From Bryum argenteum (lineage: Eukaryota > Streptophyta > Bryopsida > Bryales > Bryaceae): a stretch of 64,000 nt of DNA. The DNA is taken from contig CM073327.1 in NCBI GenBank assembly GCA_037043015.1, forward strand, positions 14,924,727 through 14,988,726. The letters are read 5' to 3'. The position numbers were made by a program, and so were the translations under genes. This document shows positions 1-12,186 of this stretch, one piece after another (the first letter of the stretch is position 1; each line of letters begins with the position of its first letter). The notes below the pieces were generated by a model. That model was not told the DNA's origin, searched no databases, and saw only the letters and a program-made list of their open reading frames with translations.

Positions 1-267
1 GTGGAGTGGATCGGTGACAACGAACGTGCATTTGCTAACGCAACAAGCGGATGCCTTGGCCAGTAGGCATCGATTGCCGCACGATCCACAATTGTTGGGA
101 TCGTAGGCCAAAGTGTGTCCCACGAGTTTGTAACACTCCGATCTCGACCAACAGCGACGCTTGTTAGCAAGGCAGCCTACCTTATTTTTACACCAGACAG
201 TGGCATGTACGCTTTCGCCACGGCGGGAGATCAGAATTGAAGTATCTACACATGGGGTACCTGGGGT

Positions 268-372
268 GCAAGCCTGTGCATATACCACCGAGATGTGAAG
301 AACAACAACATAGTACTGAACAATAAAGTGGTCGCTAAATTTGCCGATCTTGGACTCTCCAAATCTTGGACG
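268..372 (+). pseudogene. Receptor-like protein kinase fragment (catalytic loop)
   Basis: One frame from about 274 reads a protein kinase catalytic loop and activation segment: YHRDVKNNNIVLNN followed by KFADLGLSKSW. These match the HRDxKxxN and DFG (here DLG) motifs of plant receptor-like kinases. The similarity stops just after the DLG motif and nothing kinase-like follows before the MITE at 422. It is a short broken piece of a host gene, possibly captured by a transposon or clipped by the window edge. I recognise nothing in 1-267. Confidence 0.65.
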
Positions 373-421
373 ATTTTTCTTTGTAAATTTTGGGGCAGTT
401 TTTACCATTGGAAGGCTATTA

Positions 422-637
422 CATTAAATGGGTAGATTAGTGTTAGATTTTTATAAGATTTGAAAATGCTACAAGTTTTTACTTTTGGTAAAAAAAATTA
501 CCAAGAGTATTGATTCCAATACTATGTAAGGATCCTCATCTTGACCATTGCAGAGGGTAAAAATATTGACTAACAATAAAAACTTATAGCATGTTTATGT
601 AAATTAGTGTATCTAACACTAATCTACCTATTTAGTG
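422..637. mobile_element. Stowaway-like MITE, copy 1 (TA target duplication)
   Basis: A 216-bp element with inverted ends (left CATTAAATGGGTAGATTAG, right complementary and ending CCTATTTAGTG). It is flanked by TA on both sides (420-421 and 638-639). A second copy at 41972-42186 matches it along its length. A TA duplication with short inverted ends and no coding capacity fits Tc1/mariner-derived MITEs. The inner sequence is AT-rich and non-coding. Confidence 0.85.
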
Positions 638-2516
638 TAGTTGAGCCAAAATATTTTTTTGATGATTTTTTTAGAAAAAAAAGTGTTTTTAATTGAAAAT
701 AAACAAATTTCTAGTTTGTGATTTTTTATTGCAATTTTTATGTTGGTAGTATTTTCACTTCAAAGTGAAAATGACAAAAAAATTTAGCCTGTTTTGCGCA
801 CTAATACATCACAATCTCGCAATCGATGAGGTTTCATAAGTCAAGTTTTTGTCCACATGACCTACAACAACTCTACTACAAGTTTGTACGGTTGAGATCC
901 AAATTGCTTGTTTTCTTTTTCAACTATGACATTTAAAAAAAAAAAAAATCAGATTTTGACTTAAAATACCTCAGGACGTTTAGGGGTTAGACCAATCATG
1001 ATAGATTAAGATTCTAGAATATATTGTTGCATTTATTTATCATGAACTCAACTAAAACCTGTAAGAATGCTTTGCTTAAAAATATGTTCATGTCCTGAGC
1101 ACGAGTACGCGCAGTCGCAAACCTTTGAACTGTTTTTTTGAAATGAATGTGAGACAAGATGTGACATTTGATAATAATTTGGTGTTTATATCAAAAGAGT
1201 TAATTCACGCATTTTGGGAAATAGTGGTTTGAAGATGATTAATGTTATATATATTTTTTTTATGAATCTCATTGGAAGGTTACGTGAAAACTTGTTCGTA
1301 AAATGTTTGTGAACAATACAATGCACATAAATATTATGTATAAGAGAAATCAAAATATATTTCACATACAAAACCAATTGTAATATTATAAGTAGAAATT
1401 ACATGTTCGCGTAATATAATACCAAATGACAAAAATATAATATAACTTTTTGAACCTACAAAAAAATCTCTTAGGCATTGACAACATTTGATAGATCAAA
1501 GTATGTTTATAAAATTTAGGTTTTCAATCATTTACTTCGTATGCAACATAATAATTCTTGCGACAATGATCATCATTTTTTACGATCATAAGTCGCATAA
1601 ACTTATGAGAAAGATATGACACCAGTCTTATATTATCCCCTTTCATGTTTCATAGCAGATTCTTTAATAATGGTCATTCCCGATTGGGGATCTATCACTT
1701 CCCTATTTATTCGTTCGTATTAAATTTTTGATTAATGGTATGCTTGAAAAAACACATTAACTCTTTCAGGGTTCACGTTTACGAAAAACTTCTTAATGAT
1801 ACCAAAAACTGATATTTAACTAATTATGGACAAATTCATAATCGAGAAATAATGTATGTTGTCCGCCGATATTACCTTAAGACTCTATCAGTAATATTTA
1901 AAAGGTCATAACTTAGTCATATTTTGTCCAAATTAAACATATGCGGTGTTTTTTGATATCTAAAAAAAATCTAGATGTCAAAAACACCTCATATGTTTGA
2001 TTTGCAACGACGCTAGGAAGTGAGCCTAGAAATGCGAGCTTGCGAGCAATGAGCATGACTTTGTGAGCTTGAGGGAAAAAATATGTTTTTATAATTATAT
2101 TTACAGTGAATAAAAACGTATATCATTATTAGATAAATTTATTATGTTGACAATAGATAAATTTATTATTTTAAGTAGAAATATACCCTAAAACCGTGGG
2201 TCATGGTTGTACCTATAACCGTGGAAGTAGACAAATTTTGTAGAAATAAAATAAGATAACTGATTGTAATGATTGTAATAATTTGCTAAATGCTTCATTT
2301 TACAGATCCACTCACCTCAAATGTAGTATCTAAAACCGCGGAAATACAAGGATAATGTAGGAGACAAGTGACATACTTGCTATGTCAATATTAAAGAGAA
2401 TATCACATACTCATACTTATAGAAAAAAATCAAGGAGTAGATCTCCTCAACATGTAATAATAAAATCTAAGCATTTAGTTGCTAAGTATATAAGAGGTGA
2501 GGCTATGACTCTAAGG
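638..2516. other. AT-rich non-coding region, probable end of old MULE
   Basis: No gene is supported; open frames here are short and low-complexity. The stretch lies downstream of the decayed transposase, so the missing left end of that element should lie here. Motifs of the type AAAACCGTGG at about 2190-2340 resemble the subterminal AAAACCGTGGA of the MULE copies near 30450 and 58430. A clear GAGCGGT array was not found, so the end is not placed. Confidence 0.4.
1929..2004. repeat. Hairpin-forming inverted repeat
   Basis: Arms at 1929-1961 and 1973-2004 are near-perfect reverse complements (core AAACATATGCGGTGTTTTTT against its complement), separated by about 11 bases of A/T. It could be a tiny MITE or a hairpin near the left end of the old MULE. 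No flanking duplication was identified. Confidence 0.6.
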
Positions 2517-5500
2517 CTATAGCTGCAATACAAGAAATAAGGCTACAATTTCAAGCCTATGAAATAAATCTAAATATTCTCTATGATGATTTGGGCGCGT
2601 AGATAGAAGGAGTTGCTTCACTTCGTTGAAACTCAAGCTTGGGTAGTGGATGAATGTATCATCCTCACAATTCATCTTGCAGAAATAGCAAAAAATGTAA
2701 TAAATATGTTTACAATTAACATATTGCCCACGTTTTCCAATCGATGACACAGCCATGTTTTGGAAATCTGGACACGTACACTCTGGGAAGTGGCTGATAG
2801 AGATTCGATAAACCTTTTTGTTTGGATTTGATCCAAATTCCAACGAGATTATTGCACCAAGACCTGGAAATGGAAGAAGTGTCACACTTGTGATGGTACC
2901 TTTGATGTTGCGTGCGCTTTCCCACTTATTCCGGTGTTCAGCAGTTGGAGCGCGTCCGTTGCGGCGAATGGACTTACTATTCCGAGTTGTTGGAAAAATG
3001 TCCGGATTTACCAGGCTTGGATGATTAAAGACATGTGCGTCAACATAGTTGGCCAATGAGAACATACGTCGAGGTGACATCTTTTTATGATCTTGAAGTG
3101 TAAACCCTACCTCTTGTAGAAGAAGAGTTTCATGGCGCGTCAAGTGAGTGCCACTCAAAACATGCCATACTTCCGGAACATGAGGCCAATCTAGAACCCA
3201 AGGTCGTTTGCTACCCTTTACACAACGCTCAATATCGTCTGGACAGAATCAGAAATCGGTAACAATCTCCTTGTTTCCACCGTACTGAGTTTTTCTACCT
3301 CTGTATGTTGGTGCAGGGGTTCCCTTTGAACCCTTTGCAATACGAGCACTACACTTAATATTTGTCGCTGCTTGTTGGACATGACATTTACAGCTCGATT
3401 TGTGAGAGATCCTAGCTATATGCCACTGTGACACATCACAATCAGACTCTAATGCTGTCGTCACATGAGGATTATCTTCGTGTGTTGTAAGAAGTATAGA
3501 CCCTTCTCTAAATTCTCTATGAGATGCTGCAGACCTAGTTTGTATCCGGGGTTGTGAAAAGTTTACCTTGTCAGGTCTATGTGAGTCTCTATCATCACCG
3601 GGCGGAAGATCTAGTTTCCTTTTTGTGCTACCAAAGATTTCTTCCCCCTCCAGATGAGGAACACGAGTATTGGCAACCTCAGCACCCGGAAGTTGGCCAA
3701 CTGCTTCAGCAATTTTTTTTGGGTCACGAGAACATGTTGCTGCACGTAACTTTAGTTCCTGCTTTGATGGACCCGTACCTGACAGATTGCCCTTCTTCTG
3801 GTACGCCTTGTAGTTGGTCATTTGCAATACTGCTCGGATCATATCGTCGCAAGTGGCTACATAGAGGTCATTGCCACGATTCCCTGACTGTTGCAACCAC
3901 TTGTTGTGAACAGCTTCTGACAAGTTACAGGAGGGCATGTCTGCCAATTCTTCAAGGCTACGTCCCTGCATCAACACATACACAAAAATTTAACATAAAT
4001 ATTGCATATCACTGTATATATATGCAATTATGCAACCATATGAATATCTAAACAGAAGATGAAGATTGTACCATTTGCATAAAGCCTCCCCATTGACGGT
4101 AACGAAAGTGCCAGAATGCTAGCCAAAGATTTAAATCTCAGATAGATTCTTCAGATGCAGCTCCTGATGAAAGCCACCACGCCCGAATAGCTAGGTACTT
4201 TGACTCTGCATCGTCAAGTGTCTTCGAATCCTTATATTGCTTACAAAGGCGGTTGTGTTGCTCCTGCATGTTGGGCTTGATGTACTTCTGAGTATGCCGA
4301 ATAAGCGACGTGGTCCAATGCAAAAGGCATGTTCGCTCTCTGCCCTCCATAGGTATCTTTGGATTGCCACTTCCGTAAATAATGCGGACTGCGTTCCAAT
4401 TAGCTTGTGCACTGTCGGCCATGAATCCCTTCAAATTGGTTTTTTCCACACTGTGACGTTGCATAACTTCATTGAGCTCCCTCCACATGATACATTGAAC
4501 CTTAGTGTCTTCCGATTGCATGTCACAAACATCAATCGTCATAACTTTGCAATATTTTGTGTCATACACATGACACGCCATTGTAGTCCAGTCCTGAACA
4601 CGTTTGACATGGTCAAACATGAGCCAAACGTTCTGAAGATCACCTCTTGGTTGCATGCATTCAACAAGGTTGACACCACTACCCGGACCATCTTCCAACA
4701 TTCTGAATAAGTAAACCTTGTCCTTCCGTTGGCCCGGAAATACACTACTTTGTATGTACTCAAGTGTATTGTACCTCTTCATTGCAAGAATGTTATCAAA
4801 TGCACTGCCCTTGCCCCCGCCTCTATTCAATGAAATCATGTTTCTCAAATTTGGGGAACTGAGGTACTCAAACTTATCCAACACATTCTCCAAGTCTTTC
4901 CCTCGAAGCATCTCTTTTGCTTCAGATCCACTGTGAATGAGGTACTTATCTAAGAACTCTTTACTTGCAGCCATAGCTATCGCTGAATTCTTCGCAGTTG
5001 GTGTTTTTGCGACTTTTTTAGCAATTAGACTGGATATTGTGCTCACAGACTCACGACAAACACCGGTAGACACCGGATGGGTAATTATGCACCCCTAAAT
5101 GGATGCACGCCCTCGTCATATCGTTTGTACTAAGGACGTAGTATATACGACCGTCACAGAAACTAAGACATGTTGGAGGAACTTTGCAAACTTTGCAAAC
5201 TAAAGTAGATGTAAGAGGACGCGTTGACCCAGCTTTAAAAGGAGTGTTGGTTTGGCCAGACCACTCTGTTTCATTCTTCTTTCTTGCTCTTGATAAGAAA
5301 TAGCATGCATTATTCTCACAGACCAAATGACCGACACAAGAAGACTTTCTAAAAGTTAGTCCTTCTTTGTTGTGAATATTAGTTGTTATAGTTCGACACC
5401 ATGCATGACCATCATATCGCTTATCCATACCATCCATTTGATTCCTTGAACCAGGTATGGAAGAATGACTAGGAGGCAACTCAAAGATGACATCTCCATT

Positions 5501-5660
5501 GTATACTGGAGGGAGAAATTGGACTTTATGATACGTAATCTTGTCATAGTCAATAGACGCAAGTTTACTTCTAATAGACGCAACAAAAATAGAAAGCGGC
5601 GCAAACCAAACCTTAGGTGAAGTATATGTTATTGATAATGGTTGTTTATGATTAAATCAA
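2517..5660 (-). pseudogene. MULE transposase with SWIM zinc finger, decayed copy
   Basis: Read on the minus strand, homologous throughout to the copy at 39799. In order: MDGMDKRYDGHAWCRT with a Cys/His cluster (NxCVGHL, CYFL) typical of GCM/FLYWCH-like DNA-binding fingers; a DDE-like core with VMTIDVCD and FMADSAQANWNAV, then a CLLHW block as in MULE transposases; then the SWIM finger CTCPDF...CKHIYY near 2700-2770. An intron lies at about 3967-4070. It is broken by a frameshift near 5060 and in-frame stops near 4138 and 3249, and the first about 220 residues seen in the other copy were not found. It should be inactive. It would have cut and pasted its own element. Confidence 0.8.
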
Positions 5661-6041
5661 GTAAGGAGAATTAGAAGTAGGTATGCGTATCTGTGGTAAC
5701 ATGTGAAATGTCAGCAATCATATTATAAACAGAGAATATAACGCCAAAAATATATTTTTGGTAAGACGCCAATATGATTTTAGAGTAGCCGTCAAGTTAC
5801 TGACAATATCTAGATATAGAATTAATTTTTTGAAATTCAAATTACGTAGCCGCATGTTGTTCCGCGGAAATTCCGTACTCGTTTTCTGACAATTAACGCG
5901 GATGACAATATCTGAGTAACGGTGTTCAATTGTGAATGTGGTAGAATGTATTGGAGCTTGGAGTTTCAGTCATTCTCAAATGCTTCGTGTAGGCACCACT
6001 TAACGCACCTTAGCCGTCGTTGTGAAAGCTATTGGGGACAC

Positions 6042-6738
6042 ATGAAAGAGGGTAGTCATATTGTTAATCAATCGACGGAAGCAACACGGAAGCGGAAGAA
6101 ACGAAGAGGTGGCACTAGTTTTAGTGGCTCTAAGGAGAGGAGGCGTAGGGAGTTAAGGAAGAAGGCAGTTTTGAGTGAGATTTGTGGGGAGACTATAAGA
6201 ACGGTATGTGAGATTGACGACAAGAGGGTTAGATCAAGTAGAAATTTTAAGAGTGGTACACTAGATATCGCGGTTGTTGAGAAAAGTGAAGAGGAGGAGA
6301 AGGGAGTGCGATTTAAAATATTGTCAACAATGAGTTCGGAAATCGAACGTGCGCCAAAGAGCTTTGTAGAAGAGAGTGATTCTGATGATGAGACGGCAGG
6401 CGGGTCCATAGCCACGGTAAATAGTCTTCTTATTCAGTAAATTGCATGTCATATTGACAATGTATTCTTAGATCTTATGTACATGAAGTGAATCATTTAG
6501 TGAAGTGATTGTTTTCAAAGAAATGGTAGCTTTATGAAAATACTAAAGTTTTTGTGTATTTTGTACTGCACCTTTACTTTTGTTTAGGGAGGTGGCGGAA
6601 TTATATGCGCCCAAGAGTACGACATGGAAGAGTCGGATAATGACGAGGTGAATAAGGATGATCAGATCAAGACTAATGAAGCAACAACAATGAAGTTATT
6701 GCCTTCCAAGAAAAGAGCTCATCTGTCACACGCAAAGG
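6042..6738 (+). CDS. MULE accessory protein, basic then acidic (divergent from transposase)
   Basis: I do not recognise a known family. A first exon from the ATG at 6042 to about 6415 encodes a basic block (RKRKKRRGGTSF, then SKERRRRELRKK) and an acidic stretch (EESDSDDET). It ends at a GTAAAT donor. A second exon at 6590-6738 is acidic (YDMEESDNDEVNKDD) and ends at GTAGAA. The same basic block (RKKKRRGGTKF) occurs in the gene at 38605-39246, also divergent from a transposase, so this is a conserved component of the element. The lysine/arginine block could act as a nuclear localisation or nucleic-acid-binding segment; that is inference. Downstream exons were not identified. Confidence 0.55.
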
Positions 6739-7172
6739 TAGAAGAGACTTTATTTATGAAGGGTTAAATAAATAATGGAAGTTTTCTAAAAATTTAAAGC
6801 GATGATACTTGAAGTTGGCTTAGAATATGGAAAAGTATGATACATTTTATTCATGGATTGAGATTTTATTTCATTGAAATGTAATATCACTATTGTTTAG
6901 TTTGTAATTACTGCTTGCATTGGAAAGTCAAAGCAAATTATTATCTTAGTATTCTACAAAATGCTCATGTGTTATATTCTTGTATTCTAATGAATTAAAA
7001 AATAAAATAAAAAGAATTGGCTCAATTAGAAGATATTCCATTAAGGCACTTACGTACTCATCCACTTACCTAAGCACCTCCCAAACCCCATCCACCAACC
7101 ATACTTTCTCAATAAACCTAATTTTCATATTAGATCTAGGATTGGCGGCTTGGCGGCTTTAGGTTTTAGGAA

Positions 7173-7284
7173 TTTAGGGTTTAGGGATTAAAGGTGAGGT
7201 GAAGCTTGTTCACTTCTTGGTTATCTTGTTTTGAGTTTTGAGTTTTTAGTTTTGAGTTTTGAGTTTTGAGTTTTGAGATTTGAG
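7173..7284 (+). promoter_or_regulatory. Telo-box and GAGTTTT repeats upstream of ParB-methyltransferase-like exon 1
   Basis: Two head-to-tail TTTAGGG units (7173-7186), a motif common in plant 5' regions, are followed by about seven copies of a 7-bp GAGTTTT-type unit (7229-7284). Both lie just before the ATG at 7313. They probably belong to the promoter or 5' leader of that gene. The preceding 6739-7172 is AT-rich, with nothing else I can name. Confidence 0.4.
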
Positions 7285-7312
7285 TGTGTGCTTATTGAAG
7301 GAGAGGAAAGAG

Positions 7313-7414
7313 ATGGAAGGCGAAGATAGCGTGGTTATGGCAAGCGTGGTTATGACACCGGATGAGACTCAAGAGGAGCATGAAGTGGAGAGAAAAGAAG
7401 CTGCAACACCCAAG
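7313..7414 (+). pseudogene. First exon of the split ParB-methyltransferase-like gene
   Basis: The ATG at 7313 opens 34 codons (MEGEDSVVMA..., acidic, ending EAATPK) that end in a complete codon at the donor GTTAGT. The acidic composition matches the N-terminus of the related genes at 35583 and 63477. The next exon of the same phase begins at 50351 with DGGPILHIPE, corresponding to VNVGNLHMP of the copy at 35583. The intron between them was hit by the 42.8-kb compound insertion. The joining is inferred from gene order, strand and phase, not from a transcript. Confidence 0.55.
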
Positions 7415-7498
7415 GTTAGTAGTGAACAAATAGCTACTATATGAACAAATTTCTAGTACAAGATGTGAGCTTTTTAAGAATTGTGAATCGCGAATCTG

Positions 7499-7522
7499 GA
7501 GCCTTTCGTTGACGAAAGCCTC
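7499..7522. repeat. 24-bp direct repeat, left copy (contains hairpin)
   Basis: An identical 24-bp sequence occurs at 50253-50276. Its core CTTTCGTTGACGAAAG forms a 7-bp stem with a TG loop. The two copies bracket the compound insertion in the first intron of the ParB-methyltransferase-like gene. They may be a long target duplication, a preferred target, or element ends. A partial copy (GCTTTCGTTGACGAAATGC) lies at about 50150. Confidence 0.7.
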
Positions 7523-8055
7523 CTTCAATGTGTGCTGGGCGGAGCGGGACATTGTGTGCTGGTCGAGGCGGGACACTGCCAGCCGGCGGGGCCGTGCGTG
7601 GGCCGGGGGGGGGGGCTAGCTGGGCGTGGGCCAGGGGATGCTGGCTTGGCTGGATGTGAGGGAGGCTGGCCTGGCTGGGTCTGGGCCAGGGCCAGAGCAT
7701 GCTGTTGCCAGTGCCAGGGCTAGGGAATGCCAAAAGGGCCATTTAGGGAATGCCAAAAGGGCCATTCCAGGGCCATTTCCCCAACCCCGGGCATGCTTGG
7801 GTGTGGCCCGGGGTAGATTCCATACACCCCGGGGAAGATTCCATACACCCCGGGGAAGATTCCATACACCCTGGGGAAGATTCCATACACCCCGGGGAAG
7901 ATTCCATACACCCCGGGGAAAATTCCATACACCCCAGGCAGGATTTCTCGAACAAGATTCCCCGGATATCAATATGGGATTTTCCCCTGCCCGCCCATTT
8001 TGACCCTGCCCGGTCTGCCCGTTGTGCCCATTTCCGGGCTGCCCGTTTTACTGAA
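7523..8055. repeat. GC-rich foldback arm with 21-bp minisatellite
   Basis: Six near-identical 21-bp units of the form GGGGAAGATTCCATACACCC lie at about 7810-7935. They are preceded by CCCCAACCCCGGGCATGCTT and GGAATGCCAAAAGGGCC blocks and followed by CTGCCCGTTGTGCCCATTTC. The same blocks appear in reverse orientation at 19080-19270 and at 44590-44766 plus 49827-49905, and forward at 19280-19575. These are inverted terminal arms of the integrase-HECT elements. Long open frames on both strands here come from the multiple-of-three repeat and are not genes. Confidence 0.7.
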
Positions 8056-8370
8056 TTTCAAGTCGGTCCTGACCGAAGCTGATGTCCTTCGCCTGAGTGG
8101 GCTCGCACTGCAACTGGAGCACGCACAGCGTGAAATGCGACGCGGCAGGAAATGTGCAGCAGCTCCGAGTATACCATGTAGTTTTGATAGAAAGCATCTT
8201 CAGTAGCACATACTCTGGCCAATCACTGTGGCCAATCGGTATCACGAGTACAACTGCTACACGATGTTATGAAAACCCTAACAAGCGTGAGTTTTACTAA
8301 ACTGCACTCCGAGATTCATTCTGAAACTTATCGCACTGCGACTATGACATGAAAACTAAATAAAAGGACA

Positions 8371-8556
8371 GTAGGCCGTCTACGCGCGCTCGGGCTCACG
8401 GGCACCGTCACTCCGACGCTCAATCAACTCTCGCAACTAACGTACCTGGAGCTTAACTTCAACTCCTTCACAGGCACGATGCCGTCACTCGCGGGGATGT
8501 CGATGCTGCAAACCGCCTTTCTCGATGACAATGAGTTTGACACCATTCTTGCATTT
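8371..8556 (+). pseudogene. Leucine-rich-repeat fragment of a TMK-like receptor kinase
   Basis: The plus frame reads VGRLRALGLTGTVTPTLNQL, then QLTYLELNFNSFTGTMPSL and LQTAFLDDNEFDTI. These are two to three leucine-rich repeats, and the P-S-L spacing is like that of the TMK family of plasma-membrane receptor kinases. It is an isolated piece, absent from the matching place in copy B (around 19700), so it entered copy A separately. No start, splice context or kinase domain is present. Confidence 0.6.
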
Positions 8557-8559
8557 GCT

Positions 8560-9540
8560 CGCATTTGCTGGTTGCTGCGCCCCTGCAGGAATTCCGCCAT
8601 TGATCAACGCTTAGTTCAAATCAGGCTCCGTCTCGCACCGTGACAATTAAACCCAGTTGAGTTCACCAACTCCACCAACGTGACTTCGTTCCGAGCACTT
8701 GGTGATCACCGCGGTCGTGGAGAGGCTCCATGAGCTGGTAGGTCAGTCGGAAGCCCAACTCGAAATATATGCAGCACGAGTCTGTTGGCCAGCATCGCAT
8801 TGGCAGCCATGGCAAGCCTCCTAAACCCCAGAATACCAAAAAATTGCTTTAACCTCCAATGCACCTAAAACCCAAAACCCACGGCAATTTGATGAATGGA
8901 GTTGAATTTGTTACCGCATGGTGTGCTAGAATGCTGAAGAAGCTTATTGCCATTTTAGCAGGTTCTTGAATTGGGGTGCGAAAATTGAATTGAAGGATCT
9001 CGTTCGTGACGGAGGTGTTCCACTACAAGGTCTGGCAAATGGACAAAGGTAAGTCAAGCTTTGGAATGTGTGTGTCCATGAAATCTCACTCCGAATGTGC
9101 TGTAGCCTCATCTTATTTCCGCTCAGTGCACCGCTGCAGTTATAATACAATGTATTGAGAATTTGATTCAAGTGGACAAAACAAGTGAAACTTCTTCTTT
9201 TGGTCAGATTCGAGAATAAAAAAAGCGTCACTCCACATGATTTTCATTGGCACATATGATATGTCCACCTTCAACGAAATTGAGGTTGAATGCAAAATTT
9301 CACGTTGTAAGGGCTGTGATTTTAATCCATTATGAATTCGATTAGTGTAGGGAAAGTCACAATTCACTAAGTCTCCATTTGTCATTAAGTTGTACACCTG
9401 GGTCTTGTTAAAAATAAGACATACAGATTGGTATTCACATTCATCAACAAATGTAAAGTATGGTTAAATTGAATTGATTGTAAAGGTGTTCGACCTGGAT
9501 ATTGTCGAAGTAATTGAGCCAGAGAGGAAGTAATTGCATT
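8560..9540. other. Region upstream of integrase A: captured host pieces
   Basis: 8565-8620 and 8786-9000 match 19727-19780 and 19815-20020 in copy B. In copy B the minus strand reads an N-terminal-looking peptide (MAANAMLANRLMAAPSS...). In copy A the same sequence is interrupted and shortened. 9000-9540 differs from the corresponding part of copy B, and I see no gene in it. Confidence 0.45.
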
Positions 9541-9689
9541 AATATATCCATTTTTCTTGTTTTTGCAGGAGGCAACCATTGAGCAGCTTCTTTGCCCATT
9601 TTTCTAGCTCTTCTGAAGGATGAGTTTCCTGATGTTTCCGCTCTGGTGCAAGAATGATTGATAGTACTGTCTAGACACGTCTTCTCGAC

Positions 9690-12186
9690 ATGGAGCAACC
9701 AGTTGACCTAGTGGATTACGTTCACAACATGTTGGCCGAAGGAGTTCCATTGAAGCGAATTTCGGAGGCCTTGAGCATCTCTGATCCTAGGCGCTTGAAA
9801 AGGCTCCTATCGAAGGCACTAGGTCGCAAATTTCGAGTGTTCGATAGTTTGACAATTGATGAGGTCTCTGAGAAAATTGAAGCCCTCATTCCAATTCGGG
9901 AGCATGGAGCCAATTGGGGCATCCTTCATGTGAAATCTGCACTTGCACGTTTGAGCTTGAGACCTCCTAGGAGGAAGATTGCAAGAGCTTTGCAGATCTT
10001 GGCAGGTATGCTTTGAAGTTGGAAACTATCATTGCTATGGCCTCTACCATTGCCATCGCTATGGCCTCTACTTGTACAATCATTGATAGAATTCCTCAGA
10101 CTGTGATACATTAATTCTATCAAGTTATAATGAAGTTTTTTGTGCAGGGGCTCATTACGAAAGAAGGCGTCGGGGGTTGCCTTTGGCAAGACGACAATAC
10201 AACGTTACGACGCCCATGGCGCTTTGGCATATTGATCATGAGTCCCTACAACCCTAACAATACGGGTACTAAGATTTTTGTCTAATCTCAAAACTAAGAT
10301 TTGTTTGCTTGATTACACCTACGACAAGCTAGCCATGTATGGATTGCGAGTGCATGGTCAGTATAGATGGGGCGTCGCACTACGTCTCAGACGCGAAGGT
10401 AGCTTCGGACAAGACTCAAGAGACAGTCTTTGAGCCATTTAGAAGAGCCGTGGAGAAATTTGGGGCCCCATCTGCGAGTCCGATCGGACTTTGCGTCGAG
10501 CATGCGCTCATTCGCCGACTCATGGAAGAAGTGCGTCTTGACACAAGGAATCTTTTTCTTGTGGGTTCCTCTGTTCATAATCAGGTAAAAGATTCTTTGT
10601 ATTTGTTTTGCTATTGAATACGACAACATATTTATACTTACTTCTACTCATCCTTAGCTCCAAACAAAATTGCACGTAGGGTACTTTAAAACATAACACT
10701 AAATCTGAGACTACGGTAATTTCTTTGGAAGAAGAAGAATCTATTGGAATTGGTGCAATTATTGTCTTCAAGGAGATACAAAGAGCATTAATTGCAATGG
10801 TGGCCCAAATTGAACACAAATCTTAAGAATGTTGAGAAATACTGTCATGTTTGACTTTCAGTAAATAACACTAATCTTCATATAACACTAATCAGCAACT
10901 CTGGTCACATACACGTTGGTTCTTTGACAAAAGAAAATCCCAGAATTCCCCCAGTGTACAAACTGGGTTAAAAAAAACGGATCTCCAATTAGATCACAAA
11001 TGTCGCCGCTCACTAAATCCAATCCATGTTCCCCACTTGGGGGGCGCCCCAGTTTTTTTATTTTCCATTTTTGACCTCCTTAAGGTCATTTTTTTTAATT
11101 TTTTTTTTTGAAATTTGGAGTCTGCACCCCCATTTTACCCTAGGGGGCCTCTTCTTGGAATTTTAAGGCCTTAAACACAAAAAAAATACCGGACAGCCTT
11201 TTATTAGCCTCCCTCCATATTTGGAAATTCCAAGGGGAACATGGATTGGATTTAGTGTCCGGCACAAATGTCAAGTTGTCACATGCTTTCTGTCCTGATT
11301 CCATTAGCAGGGGATTTTCTTGCAGCTGTTGGCTTTGTCTATGCCATCTCAAATCAATGATTAATGTCAGGACGTCTCACTTTCGAGGTTTTGGTATATT
11401 TTTCTTCTTAATTTTATTAAGTTTACTTTCAATCAATGGCTGATCATACTTGATGCAGAGAATTGAACATTGGTGGAGGCACCTCTGGGAAAAGGTTATT
11501 TGGTACTATAAAAATGCCTTCAAAGTAATGGTTTCTGAAGGCTTATTTACCCCAGACGATCCCTTTCAACGAGCTTCATTCATAGCTGTCTTTCTTCCAG
11601 TATTACAACAGGTGGTGGACGAGTATGTAGGTGTATGGAATACGCACCTTGTTCGCCAAATCAACGAAAATGGTAGATATCGTCCTTCCCACGTCCCGGC
11701 TCGTTACTTCCGGGAGTATGAGAGGTTACATGGGTGGGTCCCCAAGAACTTAAACTGTAATTCACATTTTACAACAATGTCATTGCAATTGTAAAAAATA
11801 TTGATTTCTTGTGTTGGTGGTTTTCCAGATGGACCTCGCATATTGAAGATGTGCATATTGCAGATGATCTTCATCGCATAGGAACGCAAGACTTGGGGCC
11901 ACCTGGTTTGCAAACATGGAGGGCCCGTCGGCGAGCCCCAGACCACACCATGTTTCAAATACCTGAGTTGCCACATGGGCTTACTGTGTTGCGAGATTTG
12001 GCGTACGCAAGGGGAAAAGTAGGACGAGACAATCTCCAGTGCTTTCATTTGCATTACTATTTGTCACATTATTGCTACGTAGCCCATGAGAGTCACATGT
12101 ATGTGAATCAGGTGACTGCTCTAGACCATTCAGTTGAAAGTAGAGATGCTTACACTCTTTTACTAGAGTCTGCAGTTATTAGCTAA
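9690..12186 (+). pseudogene. DDE integrase (integrase core domain), copy A
   Basis: Five exons. Exon 1 (9690-about 10008, MEQPVDLVDYVHNML..., a helical DNA-binding-like region) ends at GTATGC. Exon 2 (from about 10149) contains GAHYERRRRGLPLARRQYNV and TTPMALWHID. Exon 3 carries YDKLAMYGLRVHG and DGASHYV; exon 4 starts RIEHWWRHLWEKV; exon 5 ends at 12186. The order WHID...DG...VRSD...RIE is the DDE triad of retroviral-type integrase cores found in repeat families of animals (known family; exact name from memory only). In this copy both splice sites of intron 2 are lost (donor GT to AT near 10239, acceptor AG lost near 10319), and two opposite indels near 10470-10495 take the second catalytic Asp out of frame. 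Exons 4-5 look clean. Introns 3 and 4 contain nothing notable. Confidence 0.8.

Larger units (their letters stand above)
2517..7498. mobile_element. Old MULE-type element, left part (split by a 42.8-kb insertion)
   Basis: This segment has the same gene order and relative orientation as the complete element at 30293-44300: transposase, then a divergent basic/acidic accessory gene, then the ParB-methyltransferase-like gene in the same direction as the accessory gene. Here only the first exon of that last gene (7313-7414) is present. The remaining exons resume at 50351. The element is more decayed than the other copies, and it is interrupted by the integrase-HECT compound insertion at 7499-50276. 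Its outer ends were not located. Confidence 0.65.

Noticed and set aside
1186-1377. 63-codon minus-strand frame
   Set aside because: AT-rich, no similarity, no promoter or splice context.
7805-7935. CRISPR-like regular repeat
   Set aside because: The 21-bp units are directly adjacent with no spacers; this is a minisatellite in a eukaryotic genome.
7532-8206. Several long overlapping open frames on both strands
   Set aside because: They are produced by the 21-bp minisatellite (a multiple of three) and GC-rich arms; proteins are simple repeats with no family likeness.
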